Under the pieces are notes generated by a model that had not been told where the DNA came from, did no database searches, and saw nothing but the letters and a program-made list of their open reading frames with translations. Shown in pieces: positions 1-10,779 of a DNA stretch of 64,000 bases; position 1 is the stretch's first letter, and every line of letters starts with the position of its first letter. This DNA comes from Blepharisma japonicum (taxonomy: Eukaryota > Ciliophora > Heterotrichea > Heterotrichida > Blepharismidae): contig CATKHK010000004.1 of NCBI GenBank assembly GCA_949751835.1, positions 62,001 through 126,000 of the forward strand. Direction: 5' to 3'. Made by a program: the position numbers and the translations under genes.

Positions 1-2
1 CA

Positions 3-3000
3 CCTTCTATAGCAACAGTAATGCCAAATACATCATCATCCCAAATGTATGAAGCAATTTCGCCTAAAAAATCTAAAGGAAGGTCTCCGAATATTTCAAT
101 GGCGCTAAGTATGATGATGGAAGACCCATATGCCCAATACAGAGAAACTACTCTTTGGATTAATGGGGTCGGGTGGAGAGATATGAGCTCAAAAGAAAGG
201 CTGAGGAAAAAATCTGATTTGATATTGTATAGGCTTAGTAGAAGACTTTTATGGATACAAGAAAGCTATTCGGAAGCTCAGCTAGCTGAAGCGGAGACTG
301 AGTTATTTATGTTTTTGAGCAGATATTTGAGAATATGCAGGAGCAGGATAAGCTTTTTTCAAACGGTAGACTTGATATTTGAGCAGCTCCTGGTTACAAA
401 GAAAAATTTATTAGAACATGCAGAATGACCAGGATCAAGACCAGGGTCTCCAACCCAAAGTGTAGGACCTTCAAGACAGCTTGGTGGAGCCTTTTTAGAT
501 GTGATTTCTCAGTTGTTGATACAAAGCCAAACAGTTGAAGCTTATAAACTTTTATATGACGTTTTTGTAGGAAATGACAGCTGGAATGAATGCACAAAAA
601 TTTTTACGCTAAGCTTGCTAAGTGATAATGTGAGAAGCGAAGCTAGATCTGCTATAAAATATTACAACGCCATTTCAATATTTTTAAGAAAAATTGTCAA
701 TGAATTGCAGCTGGATAGAAAATCAGCTGAGCTGAACTCATCAGAAAAAAATTGAAAAGAAAATATCCGTAGAGTTTTAGGTGGATTTTCTTGGCTTATT
801 TCGCCAATGAAAGGAATTATTCCAAAATTTTTGTATAAGCACAGCTATGATGCAAGCCCAAATAGTCTGCATCAATTTTCACCTCCACCTAGAAATCTGC
901 ACGTGACGAGGTCTATATTAGAATTATTGGAAAATTTGTATTGGTTTAGTCCGAGATTCACGAACTATAGAAATGAAGAATATGCTTTGCATTATATCAG
1001 AGTTCATTATATATCATTTTTAAAACTTTATACAAATAACCAACCCAAGCAAGTGCAAGAAGAGCCACTTCTAAATGCAACTGTAGGAAACCACATTTCT
1101 ATGTCTTCTGTCCAAGAAAGTGCACAAACCTCAGCATATTTTAAAGCCTGCCAAGAATTATGCAAACTTCATTTAAGATGTCTATTTGCATATGCAAGAA
1201 ACCGCACCCCAGATGTAACAAGAAAATTTTTTCAATATCGAATTCTTGATTTTTTAACAAGAGAAATCAGCTTAGAATACGATATAACACTTAGAAGAGA
1301 AAGATTCATTGAGCTCAGACAAGCCGAGAAAAAAAGAGTGAAGATGAAATTTAGATCAATAGAAGAAAAAAAGGTAGAAGAAAAGAAAGTCGAAGAAAAA
1401 ATTGAAGAAAAAAAAAGTGAAAGCGACTTTGCGCCAATCTCTGCTCCCAAAAAGCCTTTCTCAGCGCTTCTTAAACTTGACTTAAAAAATGTTCCAAAAC
1501 GGACAACTGAAGCTTATAAAACAGAAGCAGAATCCTCTCTTGTGAAGGCGGTAGAAGCTCCAAGCTTAAGGTTAGAAACTCCAAGTTTGAATAAAAAACC
1601 AGAAATTCCATCCTTAAAGCTTGAGCCTGCAAATCCTGAAATCAAAAAATCCCCAGAGCTCCCAGTCATCGAGCCAAAAACCAGTTCTAAGCTTCCTTTC
1701 AAAGTTCCCAGTCTCAACCTTCCTCCCTCCCTTACAAGCTCAAAATCTGAAGAATCCAAAGCCAGCCTTAAAATCCCTAGCTTAAGCCTCGGTCCAGAGC
1801 TCTCCCAAAACCCCCCAGAAGCTCCACTAATAAAAGTCGACTCCCTAGTAGAAAACCTAAAGCCTTCTCCAATAGTTAAAAAACCCTTAATTCCTTCCTT
1901 AAAAATTGGCTCCCTAACTCAAGACCCAGAGAAAAAAGAAATCGAAAAGCAAGAATTTGTCAAGCAATGCCTTGAAGGAGACGGCAAAAAGCATGAAAAT
2001 TATGAGCTGACAAGGATCCAAACGTCACTAGATGGGACACAAAAAATGCAATTGTCTATGTTTGAAAGCAAACAAAAGTCTAGTGAAATTGAAAGCCAGC
2101 TTGATGAGCAGGAGATGTGTAAGGAAAACGAATTTTATGACCAGCAGAGAAAGCAGAGAGAAATATATTCTGATGATGATCTGCAGTCAAGCATTTTGGC
2201 TTTGATTTTTTGTCTATTGTTAACCCCGACAAGAGGTACATTAGAAGAACTCTATTGTGCGCAACATCCTAGTGATGCTGGAAAATCAAATGTATTATTT
2301 TTACTGCATCATCATATTAATCATCCTTTAAATGTCCGCATTCTACCAAAGCTTCAAAAATTAGTCGGCCACATCGTCCCACCTTTAGCTGGACAAAGGC
2401 TACTAAAGCTTCTATCAATTGAGTTTTTTGATTCCTCTATGTATCAAAACTGGAAAAAAATCGGAACTGGTGCATATGGCACAGTCTATGAGTGCTCAAC
2501 CGGGCTAGGTGAACCTATAACAGTAGCAATAAAAAAAATGCCGATCCCAAAAGCAATCCATGACCGTTGCGTATTACACGACATTTTCACAGAAATTGCT
2601 TGCCTTGAAGAATTCAGACTGGAGCGATGTGTCACCGATCTTTATGACTATGGTGTAGACGGCAGCGACTACTACATCGTAATGAAGCGTTACCCAAAGT
2701 CTCTCAAAGACTGAAGAACAGAAGTCCAAGGCTCAATCGAAGAAAATATTCCTAAATTCCTCACTATTTATAGAGAAATATTAAAAGCCGTACAAATTAT
2801 CCATAGACATAATGTCACTCATTATGACTTAAAATGCGATAATGTGCTGCTAGAAGACCCTATTGAGGATTGTCAGGTTACTATTGGGGATTTTGGAGAA
2901 TGCAGAATGTTTGTAAACTCTGATGATGAGAATTGTTTAGCTAATAAAGGGACTGAATATATAAAAAGTCCTGAAATGCTGCTATTGACAGCAGCTGTAA

Positions 3001-4508
3001 AAAAAGAAACTGATAAGTATGATAGAAGACGTAAAGTTGGGACAACAAGAGCGTCTGATATATGATCACTTGGGTGTTTACTCTATGAGCTTCTAACTGG
3101 TGATTTGTTATTTTATAATCCTGACTGGATACAATTTTTTATTAGATGCACTACTTATAACGAAGAATTATTAATTGAGGAAAAACTAGAAAAAATCCAC
3201 AACAACATTTATCTCATTGACTTTTTACGATATATGCTTGTTAGAGATCCCAGACATCGCCCTTCTATTGATAACGTCTTAAAAAGATTCGAACACTTGC
3301 ACGCTTTACTAGTAAGTGCTCCAGCTATCCCTAGAGGCCCTCCATCAAGTCACCAAATCCAAAGTTTTTCTTCTTTTGAGCAAGTCTTAGATAGCTGCGT
3401 CTCAATGATGTCACTCACCTTTTGTGCTGCGGAGTCAAGAAGTAAGATAAGTCCTTCTTTTATGAGGATTACCCATGACGTGTATTTATGCTCTTCAAAA
3501 TTCTTGAAAACTAATACTGTTTGGATGTCAAATTTGGGGATAACCCATATAGTGCATTCAGGATCTGACGAGCAAGCATTAAGGAGATTCCAAAATATCA
3601 TGGTAGGGCCTTCTCCATTGCAGAGCTTGGCTGGTGTTTTAGACTTTTTAAAGGCAGCTCATATAAGTAAAGGAAGAGTAGCATTTGTAGAAAATGAAGA
3701 ATTGAGCATTAGGGTTTGTCTACTGGCGTGCTTAAGTGAGATTTTTGTAACAAGTTTTTATGAGACTTGGAGCTTGATTAATAGCCAGTCTATGTTTTTT
3801 GACCTTCCTCTGGATTGCTTGGCACAGCTTTCGATATGGACTCTTCAGCAAAGTAAAATTCGCCAATATCTGATGAGGTATCCGCGGTATCAATGCTTGT
3901 GTGGAAGCTGTACAATAATTTTAAAGAGACATTTAGCTGACCCGAAGTACCAAACTAATAAAAATTGCAACTGCGCGAGACAGTATAGAAATGTAGACAC
4001 TTCAGATTGTCCAAGTCCTGGCTGCGGAGACTTTTTGAGTGCAATTAAAGATATGCATGGATTATCATGGGATTCTCTACATTGGGGATTTGCTGATAAA
4101 GACGATTTCTTGGTTGGTCCTTTAACTCAGAACAAAAACCAAGAACAAGTGATTTTAAATTCTTTGAATTTAGATGCAAATGCTGAGCTGTTTAAGGTAA
4201 TAGAAAAAAGACCGTGGAGAAGCGGAGCTGATCAGTGGGGACTTTATAAATGTAAAACATGCCATATGTGGATTTTTGCTATTTCTAATGATGAAAGCAG
4301 GGTTGCATACTTAACAAATATCAACGTTACAGGAATTCCTCCTGGAATTATGTCAGGTGGAAGCACTTTAAGCGTCCCTGTGCTCAGCAAGATTAAACTG
4401 CCTCTTTTAGTTGTCCAAAAAGGCTCTGAAATGGTGAAGCCAACAATTTCATATGCAAGTGCTTTTATCCCAACCAAGAAATTAAATTCGTCTCAGATAC
4501 AGACATAA
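3..4508 (+). CDS. Protein kinase fused to a degenerate dual-specificity phosphatase and Cys-rich tail (5' partial)
   Basis: The frame is open from the window edge to TAA at 4506-4508 if in-frame TGA (426, 753, 2712, 3063) is Trp; at least 1502 codons, with the true start probably upstream of the first visible ATG (21). The N-terminal 450 residues are helical and unrecognised. Next come a charged Glu/Lys stretch (nt 1345-1430) and a Pro/Ser/Lys linker carrying repeated PSLxL motifs (nt 1555-1915). The kinase domain spans about nt 2445-3300: glycine loop GTGAYGTV, VAIKK lysine, HYDLKCDN catalytic loop (HRD changed to HYD), DFGE, SPE and SDIWSLGC. Downstream (nt 3460-3830), GITHIVHSG and KGRVAFVENEELSIRV align with a dual-specificity phosphatase fold whose HCxxGxxR signature is lost, so it looks like a pseudophosphatase. 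A Cys-rich segment follows (CLCGSC, CNC, CPSPGC, CKTC; nt 3890-4265). Substrate is unknown. The kinase call is firm; the phosphatase fold is inferred from local similarity. Confidence 0.85.
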
Positions 4509-4524
4509 ATAATAAATATTAAAT

Positions 4525-5265
4525 ATGCAGTCAGAACAGATTAGAGTTCACAGAGGTGAGATTGAGAAATCTGAAGAATTCATCAGATTTGTATGCCTAT
4601 CAGACACCCATAATCAAGTAGGGAAGAAGTTTAATGTTCCTGATGGTGATGTATTGCTCCATGCAGGAGATTTTACTAATTGTGGCAGCACAGATGATGT
4701 CGTTAATTTTAATAACTTTTTAGGGAGATTACCACACAGATATAAAGTTGTTATTGCTGGGAACCATGATTTATCGTTTGATAAAGAAAATTTGCCTACC
4801 CTTATTCGTAATTTTAGCTTGGATCCGACTATAAATTCAGATGCTACCAAAGCTTTGCTAACTAACTGTATTTATTTAGAAGAAACTGGCGTAGAAGTCT
4901 TTGGGTACAAAATTTGGGGAAGTCCATGAACCCCAACATTTTATGACTGGGGTTTTAATGCAGAAAGAGGAAGTGTTATTGCTGAAAAGTGGAGGAAAAT
5001 ACCTGAGGATACAGAAATTTTGATTACTCATGGACCACCATATGCAATCCTTGATGGCTGCGCTGATGGTTTTCATGCAGGATGTGAAGAATTGAAGACT
5101 GTTGTAGAGAGAATTAAGCCAAAAGTCCATATCTTTGGCCATATTCATGAAGCATATGGGGTGTATAGCAACGGCTCCACCCATTTCGTTAATGCATCTA
5201 CCTGTACATTGAGATATAGACCTACAAATCCTCCAATTGTTTTTGATCTGCCTAGGAAATCTTAA
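4525..5265 (+). CDS. Calcineurin-like metallophosphoesterase, MPPED1/2 (239AB/FB) type
   Basis: This 246-aa protein has the metallophosphoesterase metal-binding motifs in order: SDTHNQ near residue 31, GDVLLHAGDFTN, GNHDLSFD, THGPP and GHIHEAYG. The order and spacing match the MPPED1/2 group of class III phosphodiesterases, which bind two metal ions and hydrolyse phosphodiester bonds, in vertebrates cyclic nucleotides at low rate. One in-frame TGA (4927) is Trp in SPWTPTFYDWG, a conserved stretch in this family. The length is close to a catalytic-core-only member. It starts 16 bp after the stop of the upstream kinase gene, leaving almost no room for separate untranslated regions. No signal peptide or membrane segment is seen, so it is probably cytosolic. 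The physiological substrate cannot be read from the sequence. Confidence 0.9.
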
Positions 5266-5539
5266 TATTTATAATGACTTTTTAATTTAGCTTTGTGTGC
5301 TTTATGCTCCTCAAAAAATTGTAGACTTCAAGCCATCACTAAATTTCCTATCTTTGAAGCTGTTATATCTAACTAATTACACAAAAACTGTAACTTTTGG
5401 GCTAAGACTTTTCCATTGTAAATTTTACTATTGTGGATTCAATTTTCTTATGCCCGCGTAGTTATCTTCCTAAAAAATTACCTGGGAATATTATCTGTAA
5501 TGAGTTAAATTTCTTGCATGAATTAGTAAAATTTGCATA

Positions 5540-7230
5540 TCAAAATGACTATATATATAAAATTATCTATTATTGGTGAATACACTTATTTCTATTGCAT
5601 ATATAAACAGTGTAGTGCATCATGTAGAGTCCAGGGCGAATTAATTGTAGCAGATGAAGCTGAACTAATTAAGAATCATCAAAACCATGGTATTCTAGTT
5701 ATTGAATAAAGCTCTTAAAATGCACAATCAGAAAATACAGAGATTCAACTACTTCCTGCTCTGCAAAATATAATTCTAAGGGATCCATACATGAAATATG
5801 AAGAAATCACGACAGCACTTAATCAAGAGTTTCGTAATGCATTTAAAAATCATCAGTTGAATTATATAAAAGACGCAATAAATCAAATAAAACAAGATTG
5901 CGGTGGAGTAATTGAGAGAGTGCAGCTGAACAATTCTCTGATATTAAATCTATTCTTTGGTAAATATATATTTAACAATTCAGAAAATGCAATATATATA
6001 ACACAATAAATTAAAATTCAAATTTAACAATCAGAGAATCTAGGCATAAAATTACTTAGAAATTATGGATGTTTCACAATTGTAACACTTCGTATAGATA
6101 CATTATATGAGCAAGTGATTGGCAGCTTGTGCAGCTCAGGCAAAGTCATCATTGGTATATAGATGCAATTTTTAATGTGTTCCCTGGAAAAGGTTTCGCC
6201 CAACTTTTAATTATTGCTCTATATGAGCAAGCATCTCAGAAGCGACTACCTGCATGTTTTATAGCTATGTCTTGCAAGGAGAAAGTGCTTTATTCATATA
6301 TTTTTGAAATAGTAAAGATTCATGTTCAAGCCTCAGGATATCTAATGCAATTAAAATCAATAACTATTGATTTCGAACAAGGTCTAATGCAAAGCATAAA
6401 AAATATTTACCCAGAAATTCGTATTGTGGTGTGTCTGTATCACTTAAAAAAGAATCTTAGAGAGAAAGCTAAATCTTTAGGTATTTATAAAAAAACAGAT
6501 CCGGCACACCTTAAAGAAAAAACCCAATATATAATTGATACAATAGAAAAGTTGTGCTATAACAAAGATAGCTTGGATGCACAAGTGGCTAAGTTCAAAG
6601 TTGAATTCTCAAAATGTAAAATCATCAACAAATTTATCAAATATTTCGAATTGTTTGGCTAAAATATTTTAAAGATGACACATTTATTTATAGTAATTTG
6701 GAAGAAAACAGATATAGATCTAATTCAATGCTAGAAGGAATTAATTCATTTGTAAAAAAATTTTTTCCGAAAGTCAAAACTAATTATTTCTGGAGTGATT
6801 TCAACATTTCATTACATGAAATTTACATATATTTTTATAATGATGCAACAGAATCACGAAATAGATCTCAGAATTTTTCTACTAAAGCTAAAGATATTTT
6901 AGATAACTTAGAATCTTATGAAGAAATCAGAAAACCTATTGCATCAAAGCCTGTAAAAATATCGATATAAAAGGAAAGAAAATAAATCCTCAAGTTGCCG
7001 AAAAGAAAAGAACTAAGAGAATATTAAAGAATTTAATATAAAATAAGAATCTTGAAATAGAGATTGTTAGCCAGTATAAGCAATTACCAAGATGAGCAAA
7101 GTTTATGAATCGGATGAAAAAAGCTAAAAAAATTATCTCTAAATCGTAGCAGTTAAATGGGAGCAGAGAAAAATTTGCTAAGCAATATCAATGTGAGCTA
7201 GAAAATGATTTTTAGGGTGATTACACGTAA
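5540..7230 (+). mobile_element. Decayed MULE (Mutator-like) DNA transposon with FLYWCH-type finger and transposase remnants
   Basis: A FLYWCH-like zinc finger is at about 5569-5695 (YFYCIYKQCSASCRV, then NHQNH). The MULE transposase core is in another frame at 6129-6662: WYIDAIFNVFPGKG with the first Asp, TIDFEQGL with the second Asp, and CLYHLKKNLREKA with the MULE His. The C-terminal part is in a third frame (6659-6970; RYRSNSMLEGINSF). A Lys-rich tail with further stops runs to about 7215 and includes one TGA read as Trp (RWAKFMNRM). At least two frame changes and several in-frame TAA or TAG codons show it cannot make a full transposase. I found no convincing terminal inverted repeats or target-site duplication, so both ends are estimates. 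The flank 5266-5540 holds no gene. The element lies between two intact genes and disrupts neither. Confidence 0.8.
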
Positions 7231-7259
7231 TTTATTAATATAAATGAGAAAATTTAATA

Positions 7260-8225
7260 TTATTTGCAATCATTTTGTTCAGCTACTGCTTCTATCTTCA
7301 TATACCCTTTAATTTTTCCTCTACATATAGGGCATTTCGGTTTTGTTTCTTTCTGGATTAATAATGCGCACGCCTCACACAGACAGACATGTGCACACGG
7401 CATAACTGCAGTATTTTTAGTTTCTGCCATACAAATAATGCATTCTCTTGAATCTTCATCATTTTCTTTTGAAGACCCAAAAATTTCCATTAATTCATAT
7501 GAAACTCCTGAAACAGTGAATTTTTGCCGTATAGGCTTTAAAGATAAATTTTCTTGAGTCCTGCTGAATATGAAATATGTAGCTTGAGATTGCGGAGGCA
7601 TTAAATTCAAGTCATAAATAGGCAAAATTTCTACAACAATAGGATATATTTGTTTATTTTTGAAAAATAATTCGTCAATTTTGAATTGAGCAGTATTAAT
7701 AAAACATAAATTTTGGAAGATTTGGTTTCCAACTGGAATTTTATAAAATTGGGGAGGTAGATATTTGCTTGTGTCTACATAAAAGTAAGGAATGCCTTTT
7801 ATATCAACCATTTCTTGGGCAAAAAAGTAGATTGTCATATGGGATTCATAAGTGGTAACAATTTCGAATTCAATGCTATAAGAATTAGGTTCATTTAGCT
7901 TTGGAATTAATTTAATTGAATTTTTGTTTATTGACGAATAGCATTTCATTCCAACTGCAGTTTTTATAAGTTGCTCTTGTGGAGGAGGTTGTATAGGTTG
8001 CTGTGGAACTGGTCGTGAGGGCTGCTGTAATAATTGACGACTATTTGAAGCATGGGTTTGATAAAGAGAATTGTAAATGAATGCAGTTTGGGCTGCAGTC
8101 ATTTGGGTCTGTAGCTGAGGTTGTGCTTGAAGCTGCATTTGCTGTTGTTGAGGCTGAGCATTAAAATCTTGATTTAATTGTTGAGATTGTCTGTGTCGAT
8201 TATCTTTTCCTATGCAATTTCCCAT
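7260..8225 (-). CDS. RING-finger E3 ubiquitin ligase, MGRN1/LUL type, with N-myristoylation signal
   Basis: This 321-aa protein begins MGNCIGKD, a good N-myristoylation (and Cys4 palmitoylation) signal, so membrane attachment is expected. A Gln-rich stretch fills residues 14-90. Residues about 95-250 resemble the region before the RING in mahogunin (MGRN1) and plant LUL/LOG2 ligases: a beta-rich domain with CYSSINKNSIKLIP and a SLKPIRQKF-like segment. The C-terminal C3HC4 RING (CIICMAE, PCAHVCLCEAC, CPICRGKI, about residues 265-307) has all eight zinc ligands. Such ligases transfer ubiquitin from an E2 to membrane-associated targets, often in endosomal sorting; the target here is unknown. There is no intron and no in-frame TGA. 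The start is fixed by the Gly2 signal, and the stop is TAA. Confidence 0.9.
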   Translation of the reverse strand: MGNCIGKDNRHRQSQQLNQDFNAQPQQQQMQLQAQPQLQTQMTAAQTAFIYNSLYQTHASNSRQLLQQPSRPVPQQPIQPPPQEQLIKTAVGMKCYSSINKNSIKLIPKLNEPNSYSIEFEIVTTYESHMTIYFFAQEMVDIKGIPYFYVDTSKYLPPQFYKIPVGNQIFQNLCFINTAQFKIDELFFKNKQIYPIVVEILPIYDLNLMPPQSQATYFIFSRTQENLSLKPIRQKFTVSGVSYELMEIFGSSKENDEDSRECIICMAETKNTAVMPCAHVCLCEACALLIQKETKPKCPICRGKIKGYMKIEAVAEQNDCK

Positions 8226-8336
8226 TTTTATATGCTAAACTTATATAGACTCCATTTAACCAAAAATAGCAAATTTCTTAATATTTGCATAATTTTAAAT
8301 TAGCTCTATTATTTATATCAAAATAAATTTCATTAT

Positions 8337-10779
8337 TTAGTCTTCAGAATGCTTGGGCTTTTTCAGTGAATTTTGACTCAGATCAGCAAATAAATTGATA
8401 GCTGATTTCCCCCATTTTAGCATATAAGTCATTGGTGAAATAATGCTGTCATCTAGGAGTTTTACAACTATTGCATGCGTTTCACGGTGCCTCCTACCAA
8501 CATGCTCATGCAACTCTCAATAGACAAGTCTGCAATTCCTATATATAAGCAAGCCGAATTTCGCAATATCAGATTTTTTGGTTATGCGGTACTCAGTGGT
8601 CTTAAGAAGCTCAACAGTTTCTGCTTCTTTGAGATTTTTCTCTTCTACTGGCTGATTATTGACAATAAAGCCAAATGGAAATGGTGACTTATAAAATGCA
8701 TAACTAAGGAAATCTTGAAGAGGAATATTTTTATACAAAATTGAATCACCATTGGCACTAAGCTCTTCAGGATACAAATAAATTGTAGTACCCAAGCCAT
8801 GTGAATAAAGCATGCCAGGATTCAAATGGCTTCTTTTCAGCACATTTGAAAAATTCGGCTGCACAAGCTCTTTAACAGGGAAAATTGGCTGATTACTACT
8901 ATCAAAAATCACAAAAAAACATGGCGTATAATCCTGATTTTTTTGAATTAGCGTCACAGTCAAGAACTCTTCATTTTTGGACACAATAATTGCAATTGGT
9001 GAAAGCTTAAACATCGGACCCAACAGATTTTCTGTACTTGTACCAGCACAAAAATGGCCCACAGCATAGGGTGTTAGCAAGCACTTGGTACATGAAATTT
9101 CCAAAATCATCACTTTTTTTTCTGAATCCCCTCCAAAGGAGTTATGAGAGCTTTGCTTGCTGTCACTTGCATTATCTTCAACATTTTCATGTATGTCGCT
9201 GCTATCTTCTTCTGTTATGATCTTAACACACTCTTTACCTCTCATAGAAACATAGCCAGTTGATCTAATATTTACCTTTTCATTTCCGATAATCTGTGCT
9301 ATCCTTAATATCGCACTATAAGGATCATGAAATTCATTAGCTAAATTTTCAATAACTTGTGATGGAATTTGTGCTTTAGAAAAATAATGAAATCTTGGAT
9401 ATGATAATTCAGGAAATCTTTCAAGAAATAAACATGTGGAAGAAGAATGGCCACAACTGTTACACATTAAGTTGGGAGATGTAGAAGTATAATTGTTTTG
9501 GGTTGCTGTGGCTGGACCTGAGCTAGGTTTCCCAGAAACTGTCAATAATTTTGTGTATTTTCGCTTTGGATTTATCCCACTGACATTGTTCATATCTATT
9601 TTGCCTTCTCCAAAGCTCAGGATAACAAGGTCGCTCTTTGCAAGTTTTTCATTGCCCATGCCGCCAAACACAATAAAGGAATTTTTGAAAGTGCACGCGG
9701 CATGTGTGGATCGGCCTGTAATGCTATTTTTAGGCTGTAGTTCTCTTCATATATTATTATCAATGCTATAAACCCATATATCGCTCATTGCCTGTCCAAA
9801 ACTTTCCCCTCCATATACAATGAGAAAGTCATTATTCAAGTTTGTCATCGAATGTGAAAGCCTTTTCGGTGGGATTTGTGACTCTGCAATCAAGTGTTTT
9901 ATATGAGCTGTGCTTCCTCTGACCTCGATTTCAAACAAATCATTGGTATATTCGTCCTCATCCCTCGTCGGCTCACTCACATTGCCGCCAAACACATATA
10001 ACCGATCCCTCGCAGTACAAAACCCCATACTTTCCCTAGGCCCAGGAATATCTCCTTCTTGTTCCAGCAGTTTCCATTCAAAATTCTTCAAGCTTAACAT
10101 ATACATATCTCCATAAAGCGTGTTTATACCATTTCCACCATATACAATCATATCTGATTTTATGACCCCTGCTGCATGTCCATCCCGAAATTCTGGCTTT
10201 TTGCCCAAAACTGGTGGACAGCGCCAATTTTTGGTTTGGACGTCTAAAAGTCAGACGTCGTCAAAAGGGTCTGTTTTGTCCTCGCCGCCTTCGCAGCCTC
10301 CGAAGACAACGAGATAATGCTTATAAGCGACCATGGAATGGCCTTCTCTGGAGGCTGGGATATTATTTGTTTTGAGGGCGCTGAAATGGTTCGTGGCGAG
10401 GTCTAGCACGTGGCATGAGTTACGTGTACGGGAGTCAGTCCCACGGCCTCCAAACATGTAGAGTTTCCCGTCCAGTGCGGCTGCAGCACATCCCCATCGG
10501 GCTAATTGTCTCCCACTCACTGTATAGAAATCACCTAGAGCGGTGTTGATCTGCCATTTGCATTCCCAGAAGTCTTCGTCTCACGTGTTTTCGGTCTCGT
10601 TTTGCCGCCCGTCGAGCCTTTGCAATTGACCGAGTAAGTTGGGGATTTCGATCCCTTGGAGCTTGCAGGTATTAAGAATATCTCCGAACTGTGATGGGTT
10701 TTACCTTTCCACGTTCAATGTTGGTGAGATTAGAAAAAGATTGTTCAATCAGTCTTAGTTCTGGTCTTCCAGCTGCCAT
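8337..10779 (-). CDS. Kelch-repeat protein fused to a degenerate MORC/GHKL-ATPase-like module
   Basis: The spliced product is 808 aa. A 16-nt intron (10689-10704, GTAAAACCCATCACAG) near the 5' end restores the frame, and TGA codons are Trp, for example DV-TGA-LLDVQTKNW, a normal kelch position. Residues about 80-370 form a kelch propeller with repeated YMFGGRG, VVFGG, IVYGGNG, YVFGGN, IVYGGE and IVFGGMG blades. From about residue 455 the chain resembles a MORC-type GHKL ATPase: IENLANEFHDP at the N-box position, LSPIAIIVSKNEEFLTVTL at the phosphate-loop/transducer border, and LQDFLSYAFYKSPF matching the MORC S5 start. The DxGxG motif is not recognisable, so the ATPase is probably dead. The kelch call is firm; the MORC call rests on pattern only. 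Kelch propellers bind proteins, so a scaffold role is an inference. Confidence 0.85.

Noticed and set aside
5266-7259. Terminal inverted repeats for the MULE
   Set aside because: Several short AT-rich matches were compared by eye, but none was longer or better than chance.
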